From Diaporthe sp. PMI_573 (lineage: Eukaryota; Ascomycota; Sordariomycetes; Diaporthales; Diaporthaceae): 62,114 nucleotides of DNA. Positions 23,018-34,400 of this stretch are shown here, piece by piece (positions within the stretch are counted from its first letter, which is position 1; each line of letters starts with the position of its first letter). Both the position numbers and the translations under genes were made by a program. The notes under the pieces are model-generated. The model did no database searches and had not been told where the DNA came from. It saw only the letters and a program-made list of their open reading frames with translations. Where the stretch lies: NCBI GenBank assembly GCA_021399435.1, contig JAJTUP010000162.1:1-62114 (forward strand), written 5' to 3'.

Positions 23018-24998
23018 ATGGCCGCCGCGAATGGCGCGGGCGATGGTATCTTCTCCGCCACATACAATGGGGTCAGTCTGATCTTCTTCGCCCACAATTC
23101 CTCTCCGTCTTGCATTTGACTTCGCGTCCCCTCCCTTCCCCTGGCCGAGGCGACTCGTCGCATCGCTGTCCAGGCCAGTCCCCACTAATCTTTGCAACGT
23201 CACAGAACCCCATCTGGGAGTTCCAATTTGTAGGCCCAGATGCGAAGAGGGAGCATGTGATGCGACGTCAGTCCGACAATTGGGTCAATGCCACGCACAT
23301 CCTGAAAGCCGCCGGCTTCGACAAGCCCGCGAGAACCCGAATTCTCGAGCGCGACGTACAAAAGGGAAACCACGAGAAGGTTCAGGGAGGCTACGGCAAG
23401 TTTCAAGGTACGAAAGAACCAATGTGCTCGCTTGATTGCTGCCATGTTCCACTCTCTTGGGAGACTTGCTGACCGTTTGATTCCATCGCTGTAGGAACCT
23501 ATCTGCCTCTGGCAGATGCGCAAGAGTTGGCCCGACAGCACAATGTTCTCGACCGAATTGGCCCCATCTTCGACTTCGTGCCCGGCGCTTTTACGCCCCC
23601 TCCAGCTCCACGACATGTCAGCAAGCCGAAACAGCCCAAGAAGAGTGCCGCTGTCCCCCAACCTGGACCTGCCGCCAAGAAGCGAAAGCGAAATGGTGAG
23701 ATCATCTAAGCATGGTGCTGCTGCTCTATCGGGTACTGATCAATTCTAGACCCCTTCGCGGAGGACTTGGACCGATCTTCTGTCGCGTTTCGGGATGACA
23801 CGCCGGACGATCAGACTGTCGCCTCTGGCAGTTACATGGCTGAGGACGATGCAGACAGGATGATTGTGCACAGGGTATGCTTCCACCCCATACTTCGAGA
23901 CGAGACTTGGACCCCCAAGATGCTGACGAGAAGGCAGCACACCATGTATGGCGAGGCGCTCCTCGACTACTCGAATGATGTACTAGACCCGCAGAACTCG
24001 TGGTTCGAGCAGTTGAAGGAACAGCACACAGCCGATCGCAGGCGCTTGGACAACGAGTACGAAGCTAGGAAGGCGGAACTCGATGCACAGCTGCGCCACG
24101 AGGAAGACCATTTTGTTTCGGACTTGGATCAAACCGTCCGGATGGTGCGCGAGGCTTTTGTGACGGTCCAACGGTCCTTCAGTTTAGCAGTCGCGAAACA
24201 AGTAGACCTTCACCTGAAAAAGAACGAACTACATCGCGAATATGAAAGGACAAAAACAAAGGCGGAAGCGAATCTGCTTAACAAGGTCCAAGAATTGATT
24301 ACCGGTTCGGCCGCTGAGCAAAATAGAACCCTTGGCTCCGCGCTTGAGGAGACGGTATCGACCTCATCTACCATCGCGGTAAGCATACGAGTGGATAGTT
24401 CATAACATCAATTCTGACCAACGACAATAAACAGGTCACTACTATGGACCAATCCGTGTCACCAGCCAGATGGAATCGGACGCCTCGACCACACTACTTC
24501 AATGCGACCCGGTCTATCGAGGCCATACCTCCCGGCGCAGACGTTCATGCGCCCACGCCTCAAACGCTTCTGCCTACACCTTCCCGACCAGCAACGACGC
24601 CACAAGCTTCCCCTCTCCAAACGTCAATGTCCGGAGAACTCCCGCCCCAGGATCCGACCCCCTTAGCAGACATGCATAAGAAGGATTATATCACGTCAGC
24701 GCCGCCCAAACCTGCGTTGCAAGGAAAGCCGTCAAACACAAATCCTGAACCATCATGCTCTGCTCGACCTCCGCGTCCACAGTCGATACCTGATGAACCT
24801 ATGGGCAATTCGCGACAACGAACGCCTGCTTCGGCAACTCGATCTCGCCATAACGTAAAAAGGAGGGTTGTTGAGTTACCAGCTGAAAGCATCATGGCTG
24901 TGCCGAAACGCCGACGCATGGAAGGATCAGTTGCAGCAGCGCAGCAGACCTCGGCGGCGGAAAATTCAGCTGAACAGCAACAGCGCACATCTTTATGA
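23018..24998 (+). CDS. APSES-domain DNA-binding protein (Mbp1-like N-terminus, coiled coil, no ankyrins)
   Basis: Five exons (23018-23071, 23206-23407, 23495-23695, 23750-24378, 24435-24998) join in phase with GT-AG introns, giving 549 residues. Residues about 15-115 form the APSES fold: [38 protein letters not shown], and [13 protein letters not shown]. This is the DNA-binding domain of the Mbp1/Swi4 cell-cycle regulators. A basic nuclear-localisation patch (AAKKRKRN) follows, then [15 protein letters not shown], the segment that in Mbp1 proteins precedes the ankyrin repeats. Here the ankyrins are missing; instead there is a long charged coiled coil (about residues 225-350) and a Pro/Ser/Thr-rich tail. 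The TGA at 24996-24998 is followed in the same frame by a long conserved-looking extension (next entry), so this stop may itself be a mutation. Confidence 0.85.
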
Positions 24999-25702
24999 CC
25001 AGATCTAGCCCAGGAAAAAGCAACACATCGCGTCGTGACCTTCAAGGAGGTTTATCAACAAGGAGAGGCCGTATTCAAGCACAAGATCTTTGAGTATAAA
25101 GAAGGTTCCGGTAATTGGTACATCGTCAAGTGTGATAAGCATAAAATGCATTTTGGGCTTGGGAATCCCTTGCATGGCGCTGCCAAACACTTGCACAGCC
25201 CTCAGCATGGTAGATTGGAGAAGACGCATCATCTTGCCATTCAGAATTGTGGCTTTCTCGTGAAGGATTGTACGGCGGAACTTGCAAACCAGAACAACAC
25301 TGCGTTCGAGGAGGCGTTGAAAAATGGGTACAAGATCCTGAAGCCAACAAATAAGACAAGCAATCAATCAGTCGCAGCAGAGCTGTCCAGTTTGTCGAAT
25401 GATGGAAACAATCAACGGAAGAACTCCAGGAAAGGACAAGCGAAGCCCCGCGACATGGAGCGTCAAGTTGCTGCCGCTCAGCCCGAGCCGCACAGTGACC
25501 TTAGCGACAAGAGAGGCCACTACCGTATATACTCGACAAATTCACGATACCCCCGGTCGCCTAATTAGGCCTAATCTTACCTAGGCTGAAGCTATAGCCA
25601 CCTTACTAATCTACGCTAGGTTTAGCCCCCCAGAGATGCCCATCACGTCTCTAACGCGTCGATCTTGAAGTTATTTGTTTACTGCTGGTCTCATGGGTCA
25701 CA

Positions 25703-27384
25703 ATGCCTCCCCTAGGCCCAATCTCAACCAACATCCTACAAAAAAAGCCAGGGCCAAAGCCCAAGCCCCTTCATGAGCGAAAAGCTCCTTCATTTAAGCC
25801 AGTTACACGGGTAGAACGGTCATACAAGCAGAAAAAACGTGTTGAAGTTCTTCTATTTCTTTTGAACCACCGTATCCCAGGAACTACTGGAGGTAGAGGT
25901 GGCCATTATCGACAAGACCTCCCACCTTCCCAAGATGGCTTCCGTCCTCCTACACTATTTGAAGCCTCCCAGTTCTTCAAGATCCCTGAAGCAACTATAA
26001 GGACTTGGTGGAAAAAGCGGGATCAGCTTGTACGCAAAGAGGATCAACGAAGGTATCACCCTAGATGGCCAGAGTTGGAAGACAAGCTTTACACCTGTTT
26101 TCTTACACGGCGAACAGAAAATAGAATTGTTTCTATCGGCTGGTTCGACGAGAATCAAAAAGGCTATTTAAGGACACCTACCCTGAAAGCGTTCACCTCT
26201 GGGTATTCTCTACCGGCTGGTTTAGAGGCTTTCTACATCGACATAGGATTTCACATAGAAGGGTTACTAAGAAGGCCACCAAGCTTCCTGCAGAGTACCT
26301 TGAAGTTGTGAATAACTTCGTCAAGTTCATTAGACGTATATCTCAACCAAGAGATTCTCTCTCAGTACCAGTATCAGCACCAGCACCAGCACCAGCACCA
26401 GCACCAGCACCAGCACCAGCACCAGCACCAGCACCAGCACCAGCACCAGCACCAGCACCAGCACCAGTTGTCAACAACTCACCTCCTCGGCGGTTCTCCA
26501 AATCAGCAATCCTAAATCTGGACGAAACTCCTATTCCATTTGAGTATAATTCTGGATGTACATATACTTCTACAGGCTCGAAGTCAGTACAGGCAAAAAC
26601 AGAACGGAGTGGATGGGATAAACGACAAGCTACTGTTATTCTCTACATCTCTGCAGATGGCATACAGAGATTCAAGCCGAAGATTATATTCCATGGTACT
26701 TCAGGACCTGCAGGAAGGATATACAATCAGGAATCCTCATCCTACAGTCCTGATGTTACTGTGGAATTCAATCCTACAGCTTACAATAATGAGGAATTAT
26801 TCGGTAAATGGATTACTGAAGAACTAGACGCAGTAGCTAAGGATATGAAGGATTTCCTATTGGTTATGGATGTTGCTAGATTCCATGTAACTGACACTAT
26901 CAAGCAACAGTTGAAGGATCTAGGGGTTACTATTGCATTGATACCAGCTGGCTGTACTAGTCTCCTTCAGCCATTGGATACTGCAGTCAACCATCCCTTC
27001 AAGCTTTGGCTTCAGGAATTTACTGACGAATATATGACAGAGAAAGAGAAGGAAAGCCCTGGACATATATGGACAGTCTCTGACATGCGTATAATGACTA
27101 CCTGGGTAGTAGCCAGGGCAGTAAAACGTCTGGAAGAAAGGCCAGAGTTGGTTCAGAATGCCTTCATTCACACTGGAATTTCTATTCGTCCTGATGGAAG
27201 TCAGGTTAACATGGTCCGTATCAAGGATATAGAGCCTTCTCAAATCAACTGGGAAGGCTGGGAAACGGCTAAGGAACCTACCATGAAGATGGAGTATGAG
27301 GAAGTGTCTGTAACACCTCTGGAAGAGATGGACCTCTTTGTGAAGGAAGAGGAGGTTCAAGACTGTATTACTGTAGCTTGTTAG
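25703..27384 (+). pseudogene. Pogo/Fot-type DDE transposase, frameshifted
   Basis: The 5' frame (25703-26311) has helix-turn-helix DNA-binding sequence (FFKIPEATIRTWWKKRDQLV). Near 26140 the homologous frame shifts by one base: frame 2 reads IVSIGWFDENQ, while frame 1 continues RESKRLFKDTYPESVHLWVF. The second part (to 27384) has the DDE catalytic core: first Asp in LNLDETPIPF, second in LLVMDVARFH, third in LLQPLDTAVNH. All three acidic positions survive. An Ala-Pro hexanucleotide repeat is expanded between the DNA-binding and catalytic parts. The single-base frameshift would prevent a full-length product unless read through by frameshifting. Confidence 0.87.
26375..26467 (+). repeat. CAGCAC hexanucleotide microsatellite encoding Ala-Pro repeats
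   Basis: About sixteen tandem copies of a CAGCAC/AGCACC unit, in frame, giving a run of alternating Ala and Pro inside the pogo transposase linker. Such a run is a slippage-prone, length-variable marker. Confidence 0.95.
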
Positions 27385-28048
27385 TGTATCCAAAACCCTG
27401 GCCATGGTGGCTTCAAACTAGACCAAAATAGGACTAGTCTTAGTGACCGGGGGTATCGTGAATTTGTCGAGTATATACGGTATCTGATCGCTAATCTTGG
27501 CTCTAACCGCGATGAACCCGACTGCATCGTCATTCCTTCAGGATCAGCATCACATTCGAATAAAGAGGATACTTCCGGAAACAAAAGTGAGAATCAGGAG
27601 CTACGTGCTACCGGTAGACCCCCTGCTCATGATCACGACTCATCGGCGTCGAGCACTGGGCAGAGTAGTACCAGAAAGCAAGATGCAAACCCCGTGGTCA
27701 GCGCTGCTGCGTTTGATCAACAGCTCTTACAGAGTGAAAATGCTCTCCGAGCAGTTGAGAGAGCAACATCTGGAAGTATCCGTCTGGATATACCTGAAGT
27801 GGAACGGGATAGGCATGATACGAGGCTTCCCCGCGACAGCTACGAGCGATTTGATCAGCTAAAGGTCCAGATGAGAAGCAACGCCGCCAATCAGTGACAA
27901 TTATTATACCACTGCACCATGCAAAAAGGGTGTCTATCGTTGATACTCGACGGTCATGGAAGCCACCATTCCTTGGCAGACTTCAATTCCATGTTCAATA
28001 GAATATAATGTGCCATCATGAGCTAGCTGCATCGCGTGCTTGGTCTCT

Positions 28049-28769
28049 CTACAGCCGTTGCGGTGGCAAGAATCTCTGGTCGATGTTGACTCTCTCCAAA
28101 TGACCCGAGGGTTCCAGTACTGCGCCGCAGGTAAGAGACCTGTAGAGACCACCCACCGCCACAAACACATATACCAACACAGATTCCAGACCTTCCATTG
28201 GCCGCCATGTTTGCTCCTCGCATACAATCTCAGCAAGAGCTTCCTCCTCATGTGAAGCCTCAGCATAGACATCCCCCTCGTGCGTAACTCCTACGCGGGC
28301 AGATTTTGCTTCACGCTCTAAGACGTGTTGCTCCACAGCGACATCGTATATACCGCAAACCCTGCGGATCATGTAGAGTTGTGACAGCCAACGCGTGTCG
28401 TTATCGATAATTAGCTTGAGTGGTTTCTTCGATCGGAGTTTAAGGGTGGTGGCGCGATTAATTTCGTCCTGTTATATATATAGAATTAGTATGAGACGAA
28501 TAGGATTTAGTAAAACCGCTTACCCTCTGGACCTCCTTGAATAAGTAAATCAGCCGATGGCTAATACGCACATCAACTACGATATTGTGTAACTTGCCAA
28601 CTGGTCCTCTTTTGCGCCATCGAGCGTATTCAGCATCAGGAGGCCTGCTGTGAAGTACAAGCACGTAACGAGTGCTACGATTCTGTACTCGATCTATATG
28701 AATCAGCCGTGGTTTCTCGGCCATTCGGTGCAGTTGACTTGAGTAGCCGTTTCTACCATAGCCATGCAT
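28049..28769 (-). pseudogene. hAT transposase central-region remnant
   Basis: Minus-strand 28769-28500 reads WRKRGPVGKLHNIVVDVRI, a block of hAT transposases (compare EWRKYGPVGKLHNAVHFIR in the copy at 46.6 kb). After a probable 55-bp intron it continues with DEINRATTLKLRSKK, then IDNDTRWLSQLYMIRR, the catalytic-core DTRW block. The downstream frame to 28049 is degenerate. No BED finger, dimerisation domain or inverted repeats are seen. An old internal fragment. Confidence 0.65.
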
Positions 28770-28925
28770 GAGAATGCGGTAGAAGGCGGGGCACCATGTA
28801 AACTATCTTCAACAGCTAAATCGGCATCCAGAAGGCTCAAGAAAGAAGCCATTGTAGATAAACGGGCCCCGTGCCATGCAAATGTCATGCTTTCCGTGAC
28901 CTAATACTCGCCCGTGCAACTGCGG

Positions 28926-29981
28926 TTAAGCCACCACCAAACGCGCCTTGCCGTGTGAATCAAGCTCGTGAAAGGAGCAGCCTCCCTGCCCTCTCCGCTG
29001 CGTAAGCCGTTGAGAGGATTGAGTCCGGTGAATCGCACCTCTGCTGCAAGAGTCCTGCACTGGTGTCGTCCTTGATGCTCTCCGATCTGGCCGTAATGTG
29101 GTGGACTTCTGGATGTTTCTGCTGTGCTTGGTGCTTGGACTGGCTGATAGTGTTTTGTCTTTGCGCAACCTTGACCGATACTCTGACTCATCACCAAATT
29201 CTTCGCCCGACCCTTTGGCTTCCATTGAATACGCTGTATTGATCATGTGCCATAGGATGAATGCATGACGACCGCATGCTCCGGGCCCCTCGTATGCGGC
29301 GTCAGTCCACGTGGGGACCGGTTTAATAAAGATTGGCAGTTGCTTCCCGAGGAGAAGGGCAATCTGGGCATGTTGGCGTATTCTTTCCCCAGACCCTGGG
29401 AATGTTGCATTGTCAAGAGCTAGAAGCTCCTACAAAGCCACAGGCATTTAGTTCGCCGCCGAAACTGATCCAGGTCAAAGACAGGGACTGGTTTTCACGA
29501 GGTTGACTTACGATGAGGGTCCTTTTTTCTAGACATATTACTTCCCCTCCGTACTGCTGACACAATTGCCAGAGCTCTTCGCTTTTGATGGTGTCTCGAG
29601 AACAAAGCGTCTTGAGCAAAGGATACGTTGGAGAGTTTATGATAGTGGTAGCTATGATGTATTTCGCTGGCTCTCGATCGAAAGAATAGCGGTTTGAGGG
29701 ATCTGGCAAGCAGTAACCTTTGTATTTGAGAGGTTCGTCCGCTCCGAAGAAATTGAACACGGAGGATAGTTCAAAGGCATCAACGGATTCCGGGGATTTC
29801 TCGTCAAAGTCTTCGAGAGCCTTAACCTGAATGAAATGTACACAATATCAGCGCTGCCATCTGTCAAGGGGAACGGGTGATTGGGATCCAAGTGGCAAAG
29901 AATTACCTCTTCATCGATCAGTTCACGTAGTTTTCGATGGAGCCCGTTCCAGTCCTCTTCTGTATAAGACAGACCTGCCAT
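28926..29981 (-). CDS. Uncharacterised fungal protein, three exons
   Basis: Exons 29981-29907, 29826-29512 and 29429-28926 join in phase across 80-bp and 82-bp GT-AG introns, giving 297 residues. It starts MAGLSYTEEDWNGLHRKLRE and continues with VFNFFGADEPLKYKGYCLPD, FDREPAKYIIATTIINSP, WQLCQQYGGEVICLEKRTLI, and in exon 3 LLALDNATFPGSGERIRQHA and WTDAAYEGPGACGRHAF. The C-terminus is basic and Ser-rich, probably disordered. No family is recognised. In-phase introns and a continuous frame argue that it is a real gene rather than several small frames. Confidence 0.6.
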
Positions 29982-30577
29982 TTTCTATTCGGTAAATAAT
30001 ACAGAGAGTCAATGCTTATGCCTGAAGCTGCTTTTAGTGGGAGAACCGGAGAAAGGATGGAGTTTCAAGACAAGAATACGAGCATTTTCCAGGCTCTTAT
30101 GTAATAAAACGCGATAGAGTAAGATGGAGCAGGATGTGATGTCATTAAAACCACGTCCCGTCTGCTGCGTCTAGATAGTTAAAAAACATTACTCACCCAT
30201 TCACGTGCAATGATGACGCGATCCGCCGCAAAGGGAGACCACACTGGATCGGCCCTGTTGCCACGGTACCAAGTTTAAAATAATGTCCCAAAAATGACTC
30301 AATCTTTCTACACCCCATGAAACCTACCTCTTCTCTTTGTAGAACGAGATAGATTTAGTCAGCATGCTTTTAGACTCCTACGTGGCCTTGTACAAAAGTT
30401 TAGACTAGTTCATCCAACATTCAAGGCGAAGTTAGAGTGCCGTGCCTTCTGTGGACTTTATATATGTAAAGTCTATGCCTAATTTAAGAAGCAACATCTT
30501 TATTTGAAAGTAAGGTAATTAGTTAATGTATTGTATTTTTATAATCAAACAAGCTATGTCAGGGAATTTACTATTAC
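29982..30577. other. AT-rich intergenic stretch
   Basis: About 600 bp of AT-rich, low-information sequence upstream of both flanking genes. No motif or gene supported; it could hold divergent promoters. Confidence 0.4.
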
Positions 30578-31297
30578 ATGACACGTTTCATTGCAAAAGT
30601 ACAAATGCGGTTGTTAAAAATAATCTTCCCTATTAAAATCAATGTAAACGTCAGGTCCAGGCCACTGAAGCTTCCTCTGCTCGTGGCGACGGGGTGCGAG
30701 AGCGGCTCACGCGCCATAACCTCGCCCTTTCCCGAGGTTTTCACTCCCGCGTGGGTGGAGACCCTTGGCAATGAATCTTATGAAAAGCAGATGCGGCAGC
30801 GCGGCTTTGACGCCATCGAGCCAGGCGAGTTCACGTTGGTGTTTCTGCACGAGCCGGACCTCAAGCTTGTGCACTACGCAATCGTGACGCGCCGCCCCGA
30901 CGGCCAGCTGGATGTGCGCGACCCGGCCGCCGCCGCACGCGAGGCCGGCGACGAGAAGGCGGCGCAGGCGTGGGAGCGGGGCTTCCCGGCGCAGGAGGAA
31001 GGCGAGGAGCCCAAGAAACGGTATGTGGTGCTCGAAGCGGACGCCGTCGAGAAGATGATGGCCGCTAGCACGACCCTCGCCAGAAGGCGAAACAGGATCG
31101 ACCACTGCATGTACAAGTTCCTGGGGGAGCGCAAAGAGGAGCTGGAGGCGGCGGCGGAGCGTCAACGGCGCATCGCCGAGCAAGAGACCAAGACGGAGTC
31201 CGGGTGCAAGCAGCCCAAGTCCGAAGACTTGGACGATGACAGCAAAGCGGAGCCCGAGGCGAAGCGCATCAAGAAGCCACTATGGGCCTCCTTATAA
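30578..31297 (+). CDS. Uncharacterised acidic/charged protein in a GC-rich island
   Basis: 239-codon frame. The first 27 codons are AT-rich and look like non-coding sequence read by chance. From about 30690 composition turns sharply GC-rich and codon use looks genuine: PEVFTPAWVETLGNESYEKQ, FTLVFLHEPDLKLVHYAIV, KKRYVVLEADAVEKMMAAS, then a charged helix and a nuclear-signal-like end (EAKRIKKPLW). The true 5' exon may be elsewhere, with an acceptor near 30653 (GTCAG). No family recognised. It ends 136 bp from the MULE's left end. Confidence 0.45.
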   Translation: MTRFIAKVQMRLLKIIFPIKINVNVRSRPLKLPLLVATGCESGSRAITSPFPEVFTPAWVETLGNESYEKQMRQRGFDAIEPGEFTLVFLHEPDLKLVHYAIVTRRPDGQLDVRDPAAAAREAGDEKAAQAWERGFPAQEEGEEPKKRYVVLEADAVEKMMAASTTLARRRNRIDHCMYKFLGERKEELEAAAERQRRIAEQETKTESGCKQPKSEDLDDDSKAEPEAKRIKKPLWASL

Positions 31298-31432
31298 TTG
31301 TATACCTGCTAAATGCAGTGGTAACAGTATTGGTAAATGCAACAAATCAAGACGATGGTTAGATTATTTGTGCCCAATTAAATTGAAACTAGATATTCGC
31401 GTACCTATTTTCAGATGCCGCGTATAAAATTA

Positions 31433-34400
31433 GAGATCGGAGATTCGCACGCCCAAATTTGGAGGCTGCACGCCCTCGAATGACTAATCACGCTTCCCTA
31501 TGTGCGCCAATTTTAAGTTCACACCTATTCGCCATACAAATAAATAATGTAACTACATCGCTTCTCATGGTGCACCATGAAGCTATTCCCACACGCTCGA
31601 GGGCACTATATACGCTCTATTCGACCTAATTACGTCGATTTGCCAATCGACCAATTGCCCAACTATTGCAAAACACCCTCAATTAGCCCCAATTACGCTT
31701 ATTTAGCGACGAAGTCGACTTCTAAGTCGATTGCTCGGCTCGTCGCCCGAGAAGTCAATCGCTCAGCCCGTCGCTCGAGAGGTCGATTGGGCAATCGTCA
31801 GTGCCCCCACAGACGATTGTGCCCTGTGTTTCCTTGCCCCTATCGTCGTTGCTGACGTCGATGTCGTCAACGTCGTCAGCCTCTAGGTCTATAGAGGGCA
31901 GCTGGTTGACAGTCTGCCGCCCCGTCCGCTGCCTCTTAGCCGGTTGCCTTGAGCTTGAGGGTATACCCACAAGCGCTGCCGGCGCTGAGGACGTCGGCCC
32001 AGATCGTCGCTTCTGCGCCCTCCCTTGAGCATTTCTGCGGTTGAGGTCCTCGTCGTCTAGAGACTGGAGCGTTGTATCGTTGTGCTCCCACGCCGAGTTG
32101 ATCCTCTGAACTGAGGCTGTCGTCGCCCTCGTTTTGTCGCCTGCTTTGCTGCCCAGACTGGTCGTCGTGGAGGAGGTCTGCTTCGCCATAATTGCTCTTG
32201 TGAAGGCGCCTTCCTCGCTAGTCGCAAACGTAGCGGTCTCGCGAGGCCGTCCCTTCGTCGCCGTGACCCTCTTCGGCGAGAGGACTGTCAGCAGCAGGTT
32301 TCCGCTCGAGAGATCGCGATCAAGCCAGTAGACTTCGTGAACATCTGCCCTCTCGAGAGGGAGGTTTGCTTCTTCTCTATCGGCCATCCGGCTTGCACAG
32401 ATTAAGCCGTACTGCGTGTAGATAGGGCAAGTGCAGCTGAGGGCATTGCAACGTCGTGGAAGCTTGTTTTTGAGGATTTGAAGCGCCTGCTGCCTGGTCC
32501 TCACGAGAAGCTCAAGGGCTGCCCACGAGACTTGGAAGGGCAGCCTTCCGAGCCAACTAAGCCCATTGTACTTCGCAAGTGAGGCTGTCTTCTGACGGGC
32601 TTCCTCCACAAGGAAGCCACGAGCAGTGTCCTCTAGAGCCTCGTGGCAAGCCTCAACCAAATAGAGGGCATTGCCTATCCCGTGGCCCAAATAGACCTTG
32701 AGTTTGCGGTGCATACTCTCCGTAGAGGAGGTTGTACGCAAGCCGAAGTTGAGGATTCTGCAGGTCTGATGGGCAGCCCATTTGCCGACGATCTGCTCCT
32801 CGTCGTCAACATAGTAGGTCTTGAGATAGTTGAGAATTGCTTTCTGGTCCTTAAACTTCTCTTGCAGACGCTGCCAAGCCGTATCGTAGACCTCACGATC
32901 TGTAGAGTATTCCATAAACTTGAGGAGGTCAAATAGTGCCTGTCGGGTATAGGGGATATCCTTGAGCTTGGGAACCTTTGTAGAAATCGTCGCCTTGTTT
33001 CTCGCCGGCGCATTGAGAGAGGCTATCGCCGCTTCTGCTTCCTCCTCTTCGGCATCTTCTGTTTCCTCTTCCGCTTCCTCTTCCCCTGGCGCCGTTGGCT
33101 TCTGCCACTTCTTCTTGATGTTGAGGACAATGTTCATGTTCATATGGAAGACGCACAGCTGATGGTGCGCCTGAGGAAACTCGTATTCGAGGGCATTCAT
33201 CAGAGCGTTATCGTAGTCAGTGATGAAGAGGGTTGGGTCGTCAGCTTTGTACTCCTTCAGGAGGAGGTGAACTTGCTCGAGGAGCCATCGGAAGCCGCTT
33301 TCTCGCTCGTTATCGATGATCCCCTGAAATAGAGGAAGGTTCTTCTTCGTGTGGGTCACTGCTGTCCCGTGGAAGAACGGCATCTTCTTGTTGTTAGTCG
33401 AATATGTACAGTCAAGTGAGAGGCATCGTGAGAAACGTCGTTCTCGGATCCAAGCCATCTGCTGCTTCTCGCACCAGAAGATGCCCGTGACCCTGCCCTC
33501 GACGTCCCGAGCAAACCGGTACCAGCAGTCCTTCTCTTCGAGGAACCTCAGCGCTGCTTGGGTCGGGGTATAGATACCTTGCTTCTCCTTCCGGAAGCGA
33601 GCCAGCCAGTCCTTCATTGTATTCGGCCCCAGCTGTACCTGAGGGTATTCTCGGCGAAGGGCAGCCTCAAGTTTCTTCGGCTTCGCGAGCGACGGGTCCC
33701 GAGCGGTCCGAGCGAGAAAGTCGTGATGTTCGTCTGTGAGTTTTGTCCAACCACGCTGGGCTTCAGGCACGACTTGAGGACCGTGACAGCAGTGTCTATG
33801 CTCTTGGATCACAAGCTTCCACTTGCCTGACGTCGACTTGGTCTTATTGGCAATCGCTCGCCATTTGCAGCCGGCTTTAATCGTTGAGGCGTTGTTTCTT
33901 GTGGCGGTTGAGGGTCGTGGTGCACCTCGGCTACACCCCAACGTCACTACATCCGGCTTGGATCTCTGAGCGACTGTCAACCACCCTGCAAGCTTCGTAG
34001 CCTCATCTAAATCAGCCTTGAGGTCGGCATAAGTATCGTATCCATCATTGAAGAGTTTTAGATACATAGGAGGATTGGAAAGTGCTGGGCGGCGGTGGTT
34101 TGTGGCGGTGATGCTGCCGTTCCATTGCTGGCAGTCTGTCTGCCACTGCGCCTCGAGCCCCGAGTAGTCCGGATACTCTGACATCGCTGTAACCACATAG
34201 GATTGAAGTTTGACCAGCTAGGGGGTATTTTTGATGCTGAATCGATTGATTCCAACAGTCAATTAGTCGGTATCACGAAGCGTTGAGGGTGGGCGCGAGG
34301 GTTGAGGTTGGTGCGAAGAGGAGGAATAGCAAGCGTGATCTGAGGCTGCATTCGGGCTGCAAAATGCACTGGGTTGCGTGGCCCGGGCTGGGCAAATGAA

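Larger units (their letters stand above)
25523..27480 (+). mobile_element. Pogo/Fot-type (Tc1-mariner superfamily) element in a TA site
   Basis: Perfect terminal inverted repeats of about 36 bp start CCGTATATACTCGACAAATT at 25523 and end with the reverse complement at 27480. TA dinucleotides flank the element (25521-25522 and 27481-27482). Size 1,958 bp. It carries one pogo-type transposase that is frameshifted, so this copy is probably non-autonomous now. It interrupts the coding frame of the APSES gene extension. Confidence 0.92.
24999..27897 (+). pseudogene. Continuation of the APSES gene beyond an in-frame TGA, split by a pogo element
   Basis: After the TGA at 24996-24998 the same frame stays open to 25522. 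It encodes a Cys/His-containing domain (WYIVKCDKHKMHFG, AAKHLHSPQHG, CGFLVKDCTAELANQNN) that I recognise as a recurrent domain in fungal nuclear proteins. A pogo element then occupies 25523-27480. On its far side, counting only one TA, the frame continues in phase from 27483 to a TGA at 27895-27897 (a Ser-rich linker, then ERATSGSIRLDIPEVERDRH). So the ancestral protein was about 860 residues. TGA would be CGA with one C-to-T change. Confidence 0.78.

Noticed and set aside
22677..23063. 128-codon minus-strand frame over the APSES 5' region
   Set aside because: Arg-rich shadow of a pyrimidine-rich promoter or leader on the other strand.
32643..33830. Several 60-97 codon plus-strand frames inside the MULE
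   Set aside because: Antisense shadows of the transposase.
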